From: Chaetomium olivaceum
Lineage: Eukaryota > Ascomycota > Sordariomycetes > Sordariales > Chaetomiaceae
Assembly (NCBI GenBank): GCA_039881045.1
Contig: JAYWVB010000056.1
Span: forward strand, 145,971-209,970
DNA: 64,000 bases
Reading direction: 5' to 3'
Part shown: positions 11,893 to 22,571 of the stretch, piece by piece
Layout: every line of letters starts with the position of its first letter
Position numbering within the stretch: the first letter of the stretch is position 1
The notes under the pieces: model-generated
What the model was told of the DNA's origin: nothing
The model's database searches: none
Seen by the model: the letters and a program-made list of their open reading frames with translations, nothing else
Position numbers and translations under genes: made by a program

Positions 11893-12525
11893 ATGTCCGA
11901 CCTAGAAGCCTTCGACTTCATCCCCCTCCAAATCGACCCCAAATCCAAATCCATCAGCGCCGCCGCCCAAACAACCCACGCCTCGCGCGCCCTCGAAGCC
12001 GAGCTCGCCGCGCTCAACGCCCTGCACCGCTCCCTGCACGGCCTCGACCCGCCGCACCTCGTGCCCCCGCCCCCGGTCCCCGTCAACCCCAAACGCAGCG
12101 CCAACATCGGCAAGCTGCGCGAGTCGGGAAACGCCGAGTACCGCAAGCAGCGCTACGCCGAGGCGGCCAAGTTCTACACGCTCGGCCTGCAGATGGCGCT
12201 GACGCGCGCCCCCTGGGAGCCCAGCCAGCTCGTGCGCGAGGAGGTGCACGCCCTGTACAGCAACCGGGCGCAGGCGCACATGCACCTGGGCCGGTGGCCC
12301 GAGGCGGCGTCGGACGCCGAGGCGAGCGTGGAGGCCAAGAGGCAGGGGAATGCGAAGGCGTGGTTCCGGCGGGGCCGGTCGCTGGTGGAGATGGGCCGGC
12401 TGGCCGAGGCGAGGGAGTGGGTTGCGAGGGGCCTGGAGTTTGAGGGGGAGGAGAAGGAGCTGATTGAGTTGTTGAAGGAGGTGGATGCGAAGTTGGAGGA
12501 GGAGAAGGTGAAGAGGGATGCTTGA
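11893..12525 (+). CDS. SEC72: SEC72-like TPR protein of the ER translocon
   Basis: Single exon, 210 residues, close to yeast Sec72 (193). The N-terminus (MSDLEAFDFIPLQIDPKSKS) and following acidic/aliphatic segment match fungal Sec72 proteins. Residues about 75-195 form tetratricopeptide repeats (ESGNAEYRKQRYAEAAKFYT, ALYSNRAQAHMHLGRWPEA, AWFRRGRSLVEMGRLAEA), ending in a Glu/Lys-rich helix. Sec72 sits on the cytosolic face of the Sec62/Sec63 complex and binds Ssb/Hsp70 tails during post-translational translocation. The ATG at 11893 follows a CACA context and the CCA-rich leader. In-frame sequence further upstream lacks homology, so I do not extend the start. An alternative is another small TPR co-chaperone, but length and N-terminus favour Sec72. 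Confidence 0.85.
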   Translation: MSDLEAFDFIPLQIDPKSKSISAAAQTTHASRALEAELAALNALHRSLHGLDPPHLVPPPPVPVNPKRSANIGKLRESGNAEYRKQRYAEAAKFYTLGLQMALTRAPWEPSQLVREEVHALYSNRAQAHMHLGRWPEAASDAEASVEAKRQGNAKAWFRRGRSLVEMGRLAEAREWVARGLEFEGEEKELIELLKEVDAKLEEEKVKRDA

Positions 12526-13250
12526 GGAAGGGTTGGCGGGAGGGAGGCAATTAATTGGGTGGGAGTTGCTGCTGAGGGGGGGAGAGCAAGATGGTGTGTG
12601 TTATAGCGATGGCGTGGAGGAGAAAGATGTTTGGGGGCGAGGGGAGCATGTTCATTATTTCGAGTTCTGGTATGTCGTTCAACCTTTGGGCTAGGCGTTA
12701 AGGGATCTTTCTGCACCAGGAATGAAAGGATTGTTCAAGGGAAGATGTAAATGGAATTGTTTGAACGGTGGGGAGATGATCGACCCAACTCATGACAACC
12801 TGCTCCCATCGTGCAACAGCCTCGTAAACTCCGGCCCCCGCTGGGCGTTACATCCTTTCACTCAATCTCGTGCTTCTGTAGTTCCGCCTCGTTAGATCCT
12901 CCTATGGACGCCCATTTCCACGCCCCGGTTATCTTCCTCCCATAAACAAGAACGATGCCAATATGATGATGCCCAAATACGGAACAGAAAAAAAACCGAG
13001 TCAGAAAACCCAATCATGCAGCTAATGAACTACCCTTCCTAACCCCCCTCCCTTCCCGCTCATGCTTCAATCCGTCGTCCAACTCGTGGGCCAGGAGACC
13101 GTCAAACGGGTAGATTGTTTGTCGAGAGAAAGACGGTGTGTGTTCCCAAGACCGAATGCTCCCCGCCGCCAACCATGGCACCTAGCGCCAGGCCTGTGTT
13201 CATCGACCGACAAGAATTGCTCCTCCCCCCATCACTCGTCGTGTTTGCTT
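12526..13250. other. no gene recognised
   Basis: Intergenic between two convergent genes. No convincing coding frame. Confidence 0.5.
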
Positions 13251-13525
13251 TCAAATCTTCTCCTTCTCCGAAGTGACCTCCAAAACCGACGGCTTCCGCG
13301 GTCGCATCACGGCATCCTGACTCGTCATACGGCGGTCAAGGGCGCGCTCGAGCTTGGCGCTGAGGGCGAGCTTGGCGAGGTTGGTGGTCTTTTCCTCGTT
13401 GAGGTAGACGCGCTGGTCCGACAGCGCGGGTTCTTGAGCCGCTCGAGCCCGTCGACGATGGGGCGAATCTCGGCGGTGACGCTGTCGGTGCTGAGGACCG
13501 TGGGGCTGATGGACGGCGCGGTCAT
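13251..13525 (-). CDS. small conserved-looking protein with an apparent frameshift
   Basis: I do not recognise the family. From the ATG at 13525 the minus strand reads MTAPSISPTVLSTDSVTAEI and on to about residue 32. The frame then shifts by one base near 13425-13430 (a CCG/GGG context). In the new frame it continues with coherent helix-like sequence (YLNEEKTTNLAKLALSAKLE, then a basic TSQDAVMRPRKP) to a stop at 13251. The total is 275 nt, one base short of 92 codons, which fits a single missing base. Ser/Thr-rich N-terminus, amphipathic middle, charged C-terminus; no signal peptide or membrane segment. A possible upstream exon on the same strand (acceptor-like CTAACC...TTCCAG near 13566) could extend the N-terminus. 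Confidence 0.5.
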
Positions 13526-15286
13526 GCTGTAGGTGGAGAAGCGGACTGAGGTGCGGGTCTGGAACGGCGAGGGGAATGGTTTAGTCGTGGTTAGCCACGA
13601 TAGGTTTATTTCAGATTTGTTTTTTTTGGGGGGGTGTTGGTTGTGTTGGGGTGGACGAGGCGGGCATGGAGGGAAGAGACGAACCGAAGGGGCCATGATC
13701 GGGCGCGAAGACTCCAGCGAGGCAGGCATTCTGGCAGTGGTACGATCGTTTGTTCGGACTTTCCGAACAGATTACTGGCTTTGTTGACGGGGAGCGTGGC
13801 TTGATGACGCTGTCCGATTTGAAACGCCGGAGCAAGGCAAAGCCTGTTGAGAGCAACCTTGGCCCGGGGGTGGAAATTCGCTGGCTCCGCTCACAGTGGC
13901 GGAAACCCTGCCAAATCGTCACTCGCCGCTTATCGCTTGTCGTTTGTCGCTTGTCGAGCAGTCCGTCAGCGCCGTTTTTCGGTCAATTGTGGTGTAATGA
14001 ATGACACAACTTTGATTCAGGGATGAAATGAATGGGCTAAAAGGGGGTCGGGTGGTCGAACGGGAATGAACAAAGAGGATGCCGGGTGGGAGGGAAGCAG
14101 GAAGGTGGCACCGCTGAGAACGGCCCGGGGAAGACTGGCGCACCAGGACGCCCATGTGGGAGGGCTGCAGCTGCCGCGGCCAGGCCGCAAAAAGCGTCAA
14201 CGAGCCCCCAGTGGCCCCAACTAAAAGCGGGCCTCAGGGGTTCGCCAGGGCAGATCATCACCCAGTCTCGACCCAGTGCCTGATCACACCAGTCATTCCT
14301 ACCCGTCACAATCCTCGTGCCAGATATCAACCATGAGAACTCGCCGTCATCACATCCCCAACAAGATGTCTTCTTGCGTTACTCTGCAGCAGGAAGGTAC
14401 ATTGATGCGCTCATTGAGTCCTTCTCCCACGTTATTGCCCCTTCTCCATACGAAATATGGATTGAGATAAAGAGCCCGGGTGGAGGAGAACGGTGAGCAC
14501 CCGTTGAGGGGGGGCAGAGATTGGCGCTTCAGCCAGGGTTGTTTCCCAGGTGCTGCTTCCTTCTCGGCAAAATGTTGCTTGGGGGCAGCCAGTCATCCTT
14601 TTGGCCAGGCCAGGCTTTCCGGCTGCATGGACCGGCGAGTCCTCCACCCCCGGGTCTCCAAGTGTGACTATTGAGCATTGGATGGTAACAATCATACGAT
14701 ATTTACGGAGTACATGTTGTGTTTACTAGAAATTCCGTTGTGTATGTACAGTTCAGGATTTCGTTTACCCCATGCCCCAGCCGGATCCGACGGACTGGAC
14801 AGCGGAAGATGGAAGATGACCGCAGCTATTCGGGCGTTTGAACCTTTGCTGCTTGTCCCAGGCATGTGAGCAAACAGCACTGCCGAAGATCTGGTGCGAC
14901 GCCCCCACTGCGGCGAGCGAAAGAACGCACGTGGCATTTCATCAGGTCACCATCCAGCGGGGACAGACCCGGCTTGGCGATAAAAATGTCGGGACAAACG
15001 CCAAGACCGAGGAAATCCAGCTTTTGGTCGGGCATCTCGCGATCTGACGCCTCTTCTCACTTTGCAATTTCCGAGCCAAGCTGAGGGAATCATCTGCACA
15101 CACGGGTCTACTCTCTGTACGACGTCCATTTGCCAATCCAGTCCACAGACCTCTTCCGGGTTGACCAGCGAGCAACCACAGCCAGTTAGTACATCTCCGT
15201 GCGGCACCTCGGGTCATTGTGTAATGTAATGTGTGTTCGTCCTTTGGAGAGTACCGCGCACCGCAAGTAGAAAGAAAGTACATACA
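13526..15286. other. no gene recognised (1.8 kb)
   Basis: I see no supported coding region. It ends at the target site of the LINE insertion. Confidence 0.5.
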
Positions 15287-15300
15287 AATATACCATGGGT
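15287..15300 (+). repeat. LINE target-site duplication, left copy (14 bp)
   Basis: AATATACCATGGGT, repeated exactly at 20672-20685. Flanking bases on both sides differ, so the match is the duplication made at insertion. Confidence 0.9.
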
Positions 15301-15574
15301 ATGAGTTAGCGATCGGCGGCCAAAACCCTCAGAACCAGTGTTGATTAAAAGCCCTTGCAAAACGCTATCTAACCACACCACCTGCACCGAGGCGCGATCC
15401 GCAGCGCGGCTGCAGCGGGTGTGGAAAGAGAGGCAATCGCGGGCGCGCAGCCACCCTGAAAATCTCTTCCGCCAACGCACAGACCAACAAGCTACCCGGC
15501 CCACCCACAGTTGCCCGGACAACCACGCCACCGCGAACCCTCGACACCGCCCCTGAACCCCTAAGTGGGACACG

Positions 15575-17127
15575 ATGGCCGGCCCTGCTCCTTCAGCCCG
15601 AAGGCGAGGAAGGGGACTAGAGCAGTCCCGGCACCTACCCGGCCCCCCCACCCCGCCTCTCTCACCGCCGCCCTCCGACATGGAAGCTGTCAAGAGGCTC
15701 GTCGACGGACTGGTGGGACTGGCAAGCCCAGAGAGGAAAGGGGCAGCGAGGGGGATGGGACAGGACCTGCTAACAGCCTTCCACAAGATTTACAATGTGA
15801 CCCAGAACCAAACCGGAAGCATCTCGCTGGCCAACATCCGCAAAGCGATGGCCGAGGAAATGAAGGCAGTCCTTTCTGAAACCCAGGATAAAAGGTCCTG
15901 GGCTGCAGTGGCCTCCCACGGAGCGCCCCCCCCCCCCAGTCGGTGCCCAACACCCCAACAAAGATAGTGCCGACCCGCATAAACAAGGAGATCCTAGTCA
16001 AAGGCAGAGGAATGCCAGCCGATCTCGCCAAACGCACCCCACAAGAAACCATCCAGGCCGTCAACCGGGTGTCTATCAAGAAGGGAGCAGTTGCAGCCCG
16101 AAGGCTCCCCAGCGGCGACACGATCGTCACATTCCAGAGCGCGGGGGCAAGAGACTGGCACTCGACAAACACCAACTGGATCAAGGAGGCTTTTGGAGAG
16201 CAGGCCGTAGAGAGCAAGCGAACCTTTGCAGTGCTGCTCAAAGGCGTGTGGAAGAAGAACCTCCAAGGGGTCACCGAGGAGGAATTTGAAAAGGAAACTG
16301 GTCTACGCACAGTAGACAAGGTGAAGTTCAGAATACCGAGACACAGGGAGGCGACCCGGGCAACAGTGCTAGTTGCTTTAACCTCCCAGGAGGAGGCACG
16401 CAAGGCGTGCGAGGAGGGAGTGATCTGGAGGGCTCAGCTACTGGACTGCGAGCCCTACTGGGCTGCCCTCAGCCCAACGCAGTGCTACAGGTGCTGGAAG
16501 TGGGGACATACGCAACATTATTGCAAGGCGACTCCACTGTGCCCGCGTTGCGGGACAAAGGCCCATGGGGAGGGCGGCAAGGATGGTGAGGCCCAGTGCC
16601 CTACTCACGGAGGCGAAACCCCGCTCCGATGCCCAGCCTGCGGAGGAAGGCATCCGGCGTGGTCGGGAGAGTGTCCGGAGAAGTCGAAGACCCTCGCCAA
16701 GGCCAAGGAGGCCTACCAGTTCCGACCGCGGACATACGAAACCGCAGCCACGAACTCTACCAGCACGGCTCCCACGAGCGCTCCAGCGTTTAACTTCGAA
16801 GGCGACGAGAGGGACGACGAAAGCTATCAAGTGGTAGGCAGAAAAAGGTTGAGAGGGAGACCGCCGAGTGTGGCTGCAGCCCAGCGCCAGGCTCTCTCAG
16901 ACCCCCATCAGACCAGGATCAACTTCGGGGTGCCGAGGGTGCGATTCGCAAGCCCGATAGTCAGCGGTGTCGACACCGCCGCCCCGCCGCCCCGAGCACC
17001 CGAGCCGGCCACTGGACCAACGCCTGCCGCCCCCGCTAACCCCCCGGCTACTGCCACCCTGGAGCGCCGCGACGCTGAGGGAGACACTACGATGGACTCG
17101 ATCACCGTCGCAGGCGATGAAAATTAA
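15575..17127 (+). CDS. LINE ORF1, gag-like RNA-binding protein (frame break)
   Basis: The start is the ATG at 15575 (MAGPAPSARRRGRG), giving a basic, Pro-rich N-terminus and a helical segment. At a run of 12 C (15926-15937) the frame changes. The second frame continues to 17127 with the main body and a zinc-knuckle array: CYRCWKWGHTQHYC, then CPRCGTKAHG, then CPACGGRHPAWSGEC. These are nucleic-acid-binding CCHC/CCHH knuckles typical of ORF1 in Tad/I/Jockey-like LINEs. A basic patch (GRKRLRGRPP) follows. ORF1 proteins coat element RNA and act as chaperones during target-primed reverse transcription. The C12 run could be a programmed slip site, a mutation or a sequencing artefact. The stop overlaps the ORF2 start by 11 bases. 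Confidence 0.85.
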
Positions 17128-20100
17128 AATCCTACTCTGGAACACCGAAGGAATCAAGCAAACACTGGAAGTTTTGCTGGAAGAGGCCAAATACGACCTC
17201 CTGGCGGTACAAGAACCGTGGATCAACAAGGAGACGAAGTCCACATACTGCCCCCGGAGCAGCAGATACCACCTGGTATACAAACTCGAGGGGCGGGCGG
17301 CGATATATGTAAGCAAAAGGTTTGAAATCAGGCAGTGGGACTCCGAAGCCACGGAGAATTGGTGTCGCGTGTGGTTTCCAGAGGCGGACCTTGGCGGAGA
17401 AGGTCGCGGATTCGAGCTTTGGTCCATCTACAACCCTCCCGGCGGTGAGAACGTGCCGAGAGCCCTCCAAGGGCGGCAAAGGCCGAGCCACCCGGTGGTG
17501 CTAGCAGGGGACTTCAACCTAAAGCACCCACTGTGGGACGAGTTTGGACGCTACGACAGGAAATCCGAAGACCTATTGAAGCTGAGTTCCCTGTGGGACC
17601 TCACCATCAGGACGCCAAAAGGGGCGGCAACGCGAGCCCCTCAAGGGCGGCAGCGAGGCCGCCCGTCAACCATTGACCACTTCTGGACGTCAGAAAAACC
17701 TCCAAACAGTATACTACGGAGAAGAGTGTCGTGGAAAGTCGGACCACTACCCACAGGTGCTCGAGGTTGGGGGAGGGCATGGGCCGAGGCCAACCCAACC
17801 AGACGGCTGGGCCTGGAAGAAGATGGACAAGGAGAGGGTGAAGGCTGAATCAACGTTACTGTGCAAGGCTATGGGACTCACAGACCCGGGACCGAACGGG
17901 CTACTGGCCAGGATCCGAACAGTCGAGGGCCTTGACAGAGCTTTCGACAGCCTGGTTGGGTGGCTCACCTGGGTCGCAGGGGAAAGTACTCCGCGGAAGA
18001 AGGGAAGCTGCGGCTATAGCTCTCCTTGGTGGACTGCGGAGGTGCAACAGGCCGCCCGGGAGGCCCGGAGGGCAGAAAGGCTGGCGAAGGAGACTCGGGC
18101 AGAGTACTGTTGGGAGGAGCTCGGCGAAAGGCTCAAGGACCTTGCCAGAACAACGCGAGAAGCGCGGACGAGGGCTTGGAGGAACAATCTGCAGGACGCA
18201 AGCGAGGCAGAGAAGCCTGACCGGATCTGGAGACTGGAAAGATGGGCTAGGCTACGGAGCTTTTTGCCGCCCGAACCACCGAGGCTACCGGCATTTAAGG
18301 ACTCGTCCGGGCGGGTAACAGCCGAAACGCATGATCAGAAGGCAAGCGCACTGGCCGAGAGGTTCTTCCCGGACCCTCCGGCCGACCTAACGGACGTGGA
18401 AGACCAAGCCTTCCTGGGCAGCTGGAACCCGGGCTTCGACGTCTCTCAGGCAGTGACACCGACCGAGGTCACGAAGGCAATAGGAGGAGCAAGCCCCTGG
18501 AAGGCGCCAGGGGAGGACCTGCTGCCGATGGGTCTACTGAAGGCGTGTGGAACATCACTGGCTGAAGTGCTCGCCGTATTAGTGACGAGATGCCTGGAAC
18601 TGGGATGGTTTCCCAACCGCTTCAAAAGGGCAAGGACCGTAGTACTACCGAAGCCGGGAAAAGCACCGCCAGTGTATCAGACCCCGGGGGGATATAGGCC
18701 CATTGCGCTGCTGCCAACCCTAGGGAAGGTAATAGAGTCAGTGGTCGCCAAAAAGGTCACTCAAGCGGCAGAAGCCAACGGCCTGTTACCAGACGAACAG
18801 ATGGGAAACAGGGCACATCGCTCCACAGAGCTGGCTGTCCGGCTAGTAGTAGCCCAGGTCCAGGAGGCGTGGAGACAGAAGGCCGCGGCGTCCCTACTGC
18901 AACTCGACATTTCAGGAGCCTTTGACACGGTCAACCACACCCGATTGCTAGCAACGCTGCGGGAAATGGGCTACCCGAGGTGGCTAGTCCTCTGGACGAA
19001 AGACTGGTTGACGGGCCGCGAGGCCACCCTCCTTTTTGACGGCAAGGCAGCGGCACCGACGGCAGTTCGGGCAGGGGTCCCCCAAGGCTCACCCCTTTCC
19101 CCTGTCCTCTTCATCCTCTACATTTCCTCACTATACAAGCAGCTAAAAGACGAACACCCTCACTTGGCTATAGCGGGGTTTGCGGATGACACCAACCTCA
19201 TGGTATTTGGTCGTAACCCCGAGGCTAACGTCCGGCAACTAGAGGCGGCGTGGGAAACGTGTCTACGATGGGCCGACAGTCGGGGGATGAAGTTTGCCCC
19301 GGAAAAGAGCGAACTCATCCATTTCAACAAGGGACGACGGCAGTGGACAAACGAGCTAAACCTCACCAACCCAGGGGGGGGCACCAGCCCCGTCAGACCG
19401 ACGGAGTCTGCCAGGTTCCTGGGAGTCTGGCTGGACCGGAAGCTCAACTGGAAAGCCCACCTTGCGGCGGTGGAAAAGAAAATGAAGACCCAGAGCTACG
19501 CACTGTCGAGAATAGCGGCGAAAACGTGGGGACCAGGGCTAGCCAAGGCGCGAGAAGTGTACACAAAGTGCATCCGGTCAGCGCTGGCCTATGGCGCATC
19601 GTCGTTCCACATCCCCACGGACGTGGAAGGAGAGCCGGTAAGGAAAGGCATCACCGGGGCCCTCGGGAAGGTCCAGAACAAAAGCTTGCGGATTGTGGCG
19701 GGAGCCTTCAAAGCCACTCCCATTCGCAACCTCGAGACGGAGACGTGGGTGCCACCGTTAGACCTGTATTTCAACAAACGGCTTGCAGACTTTGAAACCA
19801 GACTCCAGCGAACCGACCTGGACGACGGCCAGGGCGGCAAGAGGACCGCAGGGGGGATCATTCTCACTGCCTGTCGCAAGATACAGCAGAGGCTCCGCCC
19901 GAGGAGCGGCAACAGGGGCCGGCCGCGAACCGTGGGACTGCAGGAGCCCACGGCAGTGGAGAAAGCCGCGAGCACGATCGCGCGCTGGACGGGGGAGCCG
20001 CAGACACGGACAGTGTGGTAGAGGACGCCTGGAGAGCGAGGTGGCTAAAGGAGCGGGACGGTAGAGCAATCACCAGACCGGCGGACGACTTTGACCATCA

Positions 20101-20493
20101 GCGAGAGACGCTATTCCGAGATGAAACGCTAAGACGGCACGACGGTCTCACCAAGGCGAGGAGTTCTCTGCTGGTCCAGATCCGAACGGGGGCAATAGGC
20201 CTACGGGACTTTCTGTTTACACGAGGAGTCCCAGAGATCCTAACGCCCGCCTGCCAGTGCGGCGAAGGACGGGAGACTGCCGACACCTGGTAGTGTGGTG
20301 TTTGGCCCCACCGCTGACTCGAAGATGGGAGAGAACTGATATTCGAACGCGACGGGACTTTTACTCTGTTCTACACGGTATTGATCCTGCATCGGCACGG
20401 CTCGCGGGGAGGGTCCTGGAATGGCTAATGGACTCAGGGAGGCTGATGATGTTCAGTTTGGCCAGGAGGCTTGAGCTAGAAGCGGCGGCCTAG
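17117..20493 (+). CDS. LINE ORF2, endonuclease plus reverse transcriptase (three frame breaks)
   Basis: Begins at ATG 17117 inside the end of ORF1. The N-terminal part is an exonuclease-endonuclease-phosphatase domain: LLWNTEGIKQ, AVQEPW, LAGDFNLKHPLW, TIDHFW and SDHYP supply the metal and His/Asp catalytic motifs. The reverse transcriptase follows, with GYRPIALLPTLGKV, LQLDISGAFDTVNH, GVPQGSPLSPVLF and the catalytic FADD box (GFADDTNLMVFG). The C-terminus has a CQCG...H...C motif typical of fungal LINEs. The frame breaks near 17693 (one extra A in an A5 run), near 19990 (G5 run) and near 20283 (one C short) each restore continuous homology when bridged. The ORF as sequenced would not give a full protein. 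No RNase H DGS-type motif was found. Confidence 0.9.
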
Positions 20494-20591
20494 CACGCAC
20501 CTCCCTCGGAGGCCAGGAGGCCTCCTCTCTTTGTATACGCAGGCTCACGCACATGTACTTTCCTTAACTGTCGGTATGGGTTTTTCATCCG

Positions 20592-20603
20592 GCCCGCGAG
20601 GGC
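20592..20603 (+). promoter_or_regulatory. LINE 3' hairpin with GNRA-type loop
   Basis: GCCC-GCGA-GGGC in the 3' region, between TTTTTCATCCG and CGGTTTTCCT. The related short element at 58.7-59.3 kb has a hairpin with different base pairs at the same place. I infer a structure recognised by the element's reverse transcriptase. Confidence 0.5.
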
Positions 20604-20671
20604 GCGGTTTTCCTGTACATTAAATAGCTGAAGGTCCGGCACGCCTTAGGGCATAGCGGGGTATGAATAAT

Positions 20672-20685
20672 AATATACCATGGGT
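20672..20685 (+). repeat. LINE target-site duplication, right copy (14 bp)
   Basis: Exact copy of 15287-15300. It directly follows the ATAA-type tail of the element. Confidence 0.9.
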
Positions 20686-21947
20686 GTCGGGCCGAACACA
20701 GCAAGATAGACCAAAATATCCTACCCCATCTACGCCTCTGTTCTTCTGCATCGGCACTTGGTGGCTTGGGGCGTTGTTAATCAAGTCAGCTGCTCTGGCT
20801 TCACTTTGTCTCTCTTCTTCGAAGCTCCCGACGGGACAGCTGGGTTACAGATCAGATCGCTCATATCAAACGCCGCAAGGATGTTTCGTAAAACATGATA
20901 GAGCCGAGAGTCTTATCCTGGATCTGCCAGCGCGGGCAACTCCGACAGGGCTGACATGCGCCCGTGGTTGGTCCGGGAAGTCTCATACTGAAACTGGAAA
21001 AACACAAACACCAACGATCCACAGTCCAAGAGCTCGAGATACCAGCGACTTGAGGTGGGTGGCCACAGATCGCCAAGGCCGAATCAGCTTGTGATACGAT
21101 TGAATTGCAGGGATGAAGCACGCCGCATCTGTGCATGAACTGGCTCTTGATTATCGTGAGGTCCATTACACCGAAGGGGATCAGAACACGGGATTCTATA
21201 GCCCGAGCCGCCTGTGCCGGTTGGTGGCGGATGAATCGGACAACCGTTGAATCCCTCTCCTTGGATCTCTTGCATAATAGCGGAGACTTTGCCCTTCTTC
21301 TTTCTCCAATTAGGTACCGCACAAATATTCCAAGCACCACTCGCGCCTTCCTCGAGATTCAATATACTACCCTACCTAAGGTACATGTAGGTACCTAGGT
21401 AGGTAGGTACTTATCCAACGGAACGAGTACTTCACATGACGAGTGGATCGAAGTACCTTATCTGCCACCTCGCATCCTTTCATCCTTCGTCCCCCATTTT
21501 CAATATCCATTGCTTCGCTTTCAGGCGCGACGACGGGACGTCCCACACGGTCTTCGGAAAGTAGGCCGACTTCGATGCTTCGAGATATCTATCTCGAGTA
21601 CTAGGAGTATCTATATGATTTCCGATACATATAAAAACAATAGTTCCACCAACATTACCCCTTCTTCACGACACGCGTTTGGGTGCGCCGCTACCCTCAC
21701 AAGATGAAAATCCAGAGACGCCCGCGGCGTCCTCCCAACCCCCCAAAATTGACCAAATCGTCGTGGACTCTTGCGAGTCTTCCCAATCTTCTGACCAATG
21801 CGCCGACCCGGGTAAGAAATAACTAACAAAGCTAAACCAGGTAAGCCTCCCCAATTTCGTTCCGCCGTCGCTCGTTGCGTTTTCCTTTCTTTGAGCTCTT
21901 AAACCTCCCCTCCGTCATTAGGTTCTTTACTCCGTGGTAAACCATTT
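20686..21947. other. no gene recognised; TAGGTACC-rich tract
   Basis: No supported coding region. It contains a dense run of TAGGTA/TACCTA words at 21371-21410 (CCTACCTAAGGTACATGTAG then GTACCTAGGTAGGTAGGTAC). Confidence 0.5.
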
Positions 21948-22571
21948 TCACCGTTTTCTATGCGACAATTTGGATGACCTGTCCCCGTCGTTTCCGCTGT
22001 AATTTAGCTCGATATTATACGAGGCCACTGAATCAGAGCTGGGTGAACTGGATGATGTGTTTTGTCGGTGTCTCCTTGATTCCTTCCCCCTTCGTCCATC
22101 TTTGCGGTTGGCATCGCCAGCGCTAACCTGAGCTGAGATTGTGTTAGAACCGTTCCAAGTATACACCAAGGGGAGAAAGGGCGACGACTCGATCCTGCGC
22201 GTGTGGTCATGGGGGTTCTCCTTACGATCTTTGGTACAGCTGCGACAACATCCGTGATCGCACCTCTCCATCCACTCCCACTCGTTCGTGATGGAGTTTT
22301 TCTCCCACTTCGGCTCAGGCGACGCGTTCAGGCACCATCCGCTACTGTTCCGCCCTCCGCATTTGCAACATGTCCACCCGCCCCCCCCTGCACTGCGAAA
22401 GTCGCAGTTTGCTAATGGACACGCTGCTGTCGATGACTGGGATGCCGCAAACGTGATATTCGGGCATGGTGTCTCATACCCCGTTTCCAAGTCTATGAGA
22501 GCCGACGGGCAGTAGTGCCAGGTCACGGATTGGTGGCCGCAGGAATGGTAGTGAGGGTGCCCGTGACACAT
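21948..22571 (-). CDS. Cys/His-rich small protein, paralogue A
   Basis: Starts at 22571 with MCHGHPHYHSCGHQSVTWHY, followed by a CPxx...LETGYETPCPN block and two Cys-rich blocks: TCCKCGGRNSSGWC and WMERCDHGCCRSC. At least 15 Cys and several His in the first 110 residues suggest a multi-zinc fold. I recognise the pattern as a fungal family of small Cys-rich proteins of unknown function; there is no signal peptide. The frame is open for 207 residues. However, 22225 to 22133 has a good intron profile (GTAAGG donor, TTCTAACAC branch site, CTCAG acceptor) of 93 nt, a multiple of three. The spliced form would be 176 residues. The C-terminus is Ser/Arg-rich. A related gene lies at 25956-26953 on the same strand. 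Confidence 0.75.
   Translation of the reverse strand: MCHGHPHYHSCGHQSVTWHYCPSALIDLETGYETPCPNITFAASQSSTAACPLANCDFRSAGGGGWTCCKCGGRNSSGWCLNASPEPKWEKNSITNEWEWMERCDHGCCRSCTKDRKENPHDHTRRIESSPFLPLVYTWNGSNTISAQVSAGDANRKDGRRGKESRRHRQNTSSSSPSSDSVASYNIELNYSGNDGDRSSKLSHRKR

Larger units (their letters stand above)
15301..20671 (+). mobile_element. full-length Tad-like non-LTR retrotransposon (LINE)
   Basis: A 5371-bp element bounded by exact 14-bp direct repeats. Order: 274-bp 5' region, ORF1 (gag-like with zinc knuckles), ORF2 (apurinic-like endonuclease, reverse transcriptase, C-terminal Cys/His motif), and a 178-bp 3' region. The 3' region has a GCCC-GCGA-GGGC hairpin at 20592-20603 and ends in an ATAA-type tail, not poly-A. 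This layout is that of fungal Tad-like elements, but I find no RNase H motif between the RT and the terminal domain. Four one-base frame breaks occur (C12 run at 15926-15937, A5 near 17693, G5 near 19990, one C near 20283). The sequence is GC-rich with no obvious C-to-T decay of the kind left by RIP, which suggests a recent insertion or weak RIP. Confidence 0.93.
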
